NCBI GenBank assembly: GCA_032127075.1
Contig: JAQAZZ010000244.1
Location: 1-22,459 of the forward strand
Source of the DNA: GCA-2699445 sp032127075
Lineage (GTDB): Bacteria; Actinomycetota; Actinomycetes; S36-B12; GCA-2699445
DNA length: 22,459 bases
Reading direction: 5' to 3'
The notes under the pieces are model-generated. The model saw only the letters and a list, made by a program, of their open reading frames with translations, did no database searches and was not told the DNA's origin. A program made the position numbers and the translations under genes. Shown here piece by piece: positions 22,254-22,459 of the stretch (its first letter is position 1; each line of letters begins with the position of its first letter).

Positions 22254-22459
22254 GTGGCTGCTCCGCAGAACTACCTGGCAGTGATCAAAGTCGTCGGCAT
22301 CGGCGGAGGCGGTGTCAACGCCGTCAACCGGATGATCGAGTACGGCCTGAAGGGCGTGGAGTTCATCGCCATCAACACCGATGCGCAGGCGCTGCTCATG
22401 AGCGACGCCGACGTGAAGCTCGACATCGGTCGTGAGCTCACCCGCGGACTCGGCGCAGG
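22254..22459 (+). CDS. ftsZ: cell division GTPase FtsZ (5' part; 3' end outside window)
   Basis: The GTG at 22254 opens 68 codons that reach the right edge without a stop. They begin AAPQNYLAVIKVVGIGGGGVNAVNRMIE, followed by IAINTDAQALL and ending in GRELTRGLG. This is the N-terminal Rossmann part of FtsZ, with the first nucleotide-binding loop (GIGGGGVNAVNRM) and the conserved NTDAQ. It polymerises into the division ring at midcell. GGGGAGGAA (22242-22250) lies 3 bp before the GTG. A short hairpin (CGCCG/CGGCG, 22224-22240) precedes the ribosome site. The GTP-binding tubulin signature GGGTGTG would be beyond the window. Confidence 0.97.
   Translation, partial: MAAPQNYLAVIKVVGIGGGGVNAVNRMIEYGLKGVEFIAINTDAQALLMSDADVKLDIGRELTRGLGA

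Overview
The window is GC-rich, gene-dense DNA that looks like the chromosome of an actinobacterium (Actinomycetota). The signs are a canonical division and cell wall (dcw) cluster in actinobacterial order, a DUF3040 gene next to mraZ, an actinobacterial LexA box, SAV_6107-type HEPN and DUF6504 genes, many GTG starts and strong third-position G/C. I cannot resolve the order or genus. No mobile element, CRISPR array, tRNA or rRNA was seen.

Left edge (1-835, minus strand): a carotenoid-biosynthesis-like DUF422 membrane protein, cut by the window edge, is overlapped by an upstream YbaK/EbsC-like gene. A divergent intergenic region follows (836-1054). It holds a sigma70-like promoter, a perfect LexA/SOS box, a weak PafBC-like motif and a GC-rich 16-bp tandem repeat in the transcribed leader.

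1055-6895 (plus strand): a probable SOS-induced mutagenesis operon of DUF6504, SAV_6107-type HEPN protein, DnaE2-type error-prone polymerase and DinB (Pol IV). The Y-family partner keeps its catalytic acidic residues, so it is not a classical inactive ImuB, and no imuA' is present.

7130-7531: a DUF3040 membrane protein, then about 300 bp without a gene, then the dcw cluster from 7913 to the right edge: mraZ, rsmH, ftsL-like, ftsI, murE, murF, mraY, murD, ftsW, murG, murC, ftsQ, ftsZ (partial). From rsmH to ftsQ almost every junction overlaps or abuts, so this is one translationally coupled unit making lipid II and the septal synthase. The control regions are before mraZ (sigma70-like promoter plus four TGG repeats at exactly 10-bp spacing, a probable MraZ operator), between mraZ and rsmH (competing hairpins and an imperfect palindrome), and before ftsZ.

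The most interesting regulatory observation is one sequence family, TCTCAAGTTGAG(A/G)TTGA or its half TTGAGGTTGA, found upstream of mraZ, rsmH and ftsZ. This suggests one regulator (a MerR-type FtsR is my candidate, by inference) reads all three dcw control points. Two genes cut by the window edges, DUF422 and ftsZ, were identified by direct translation.
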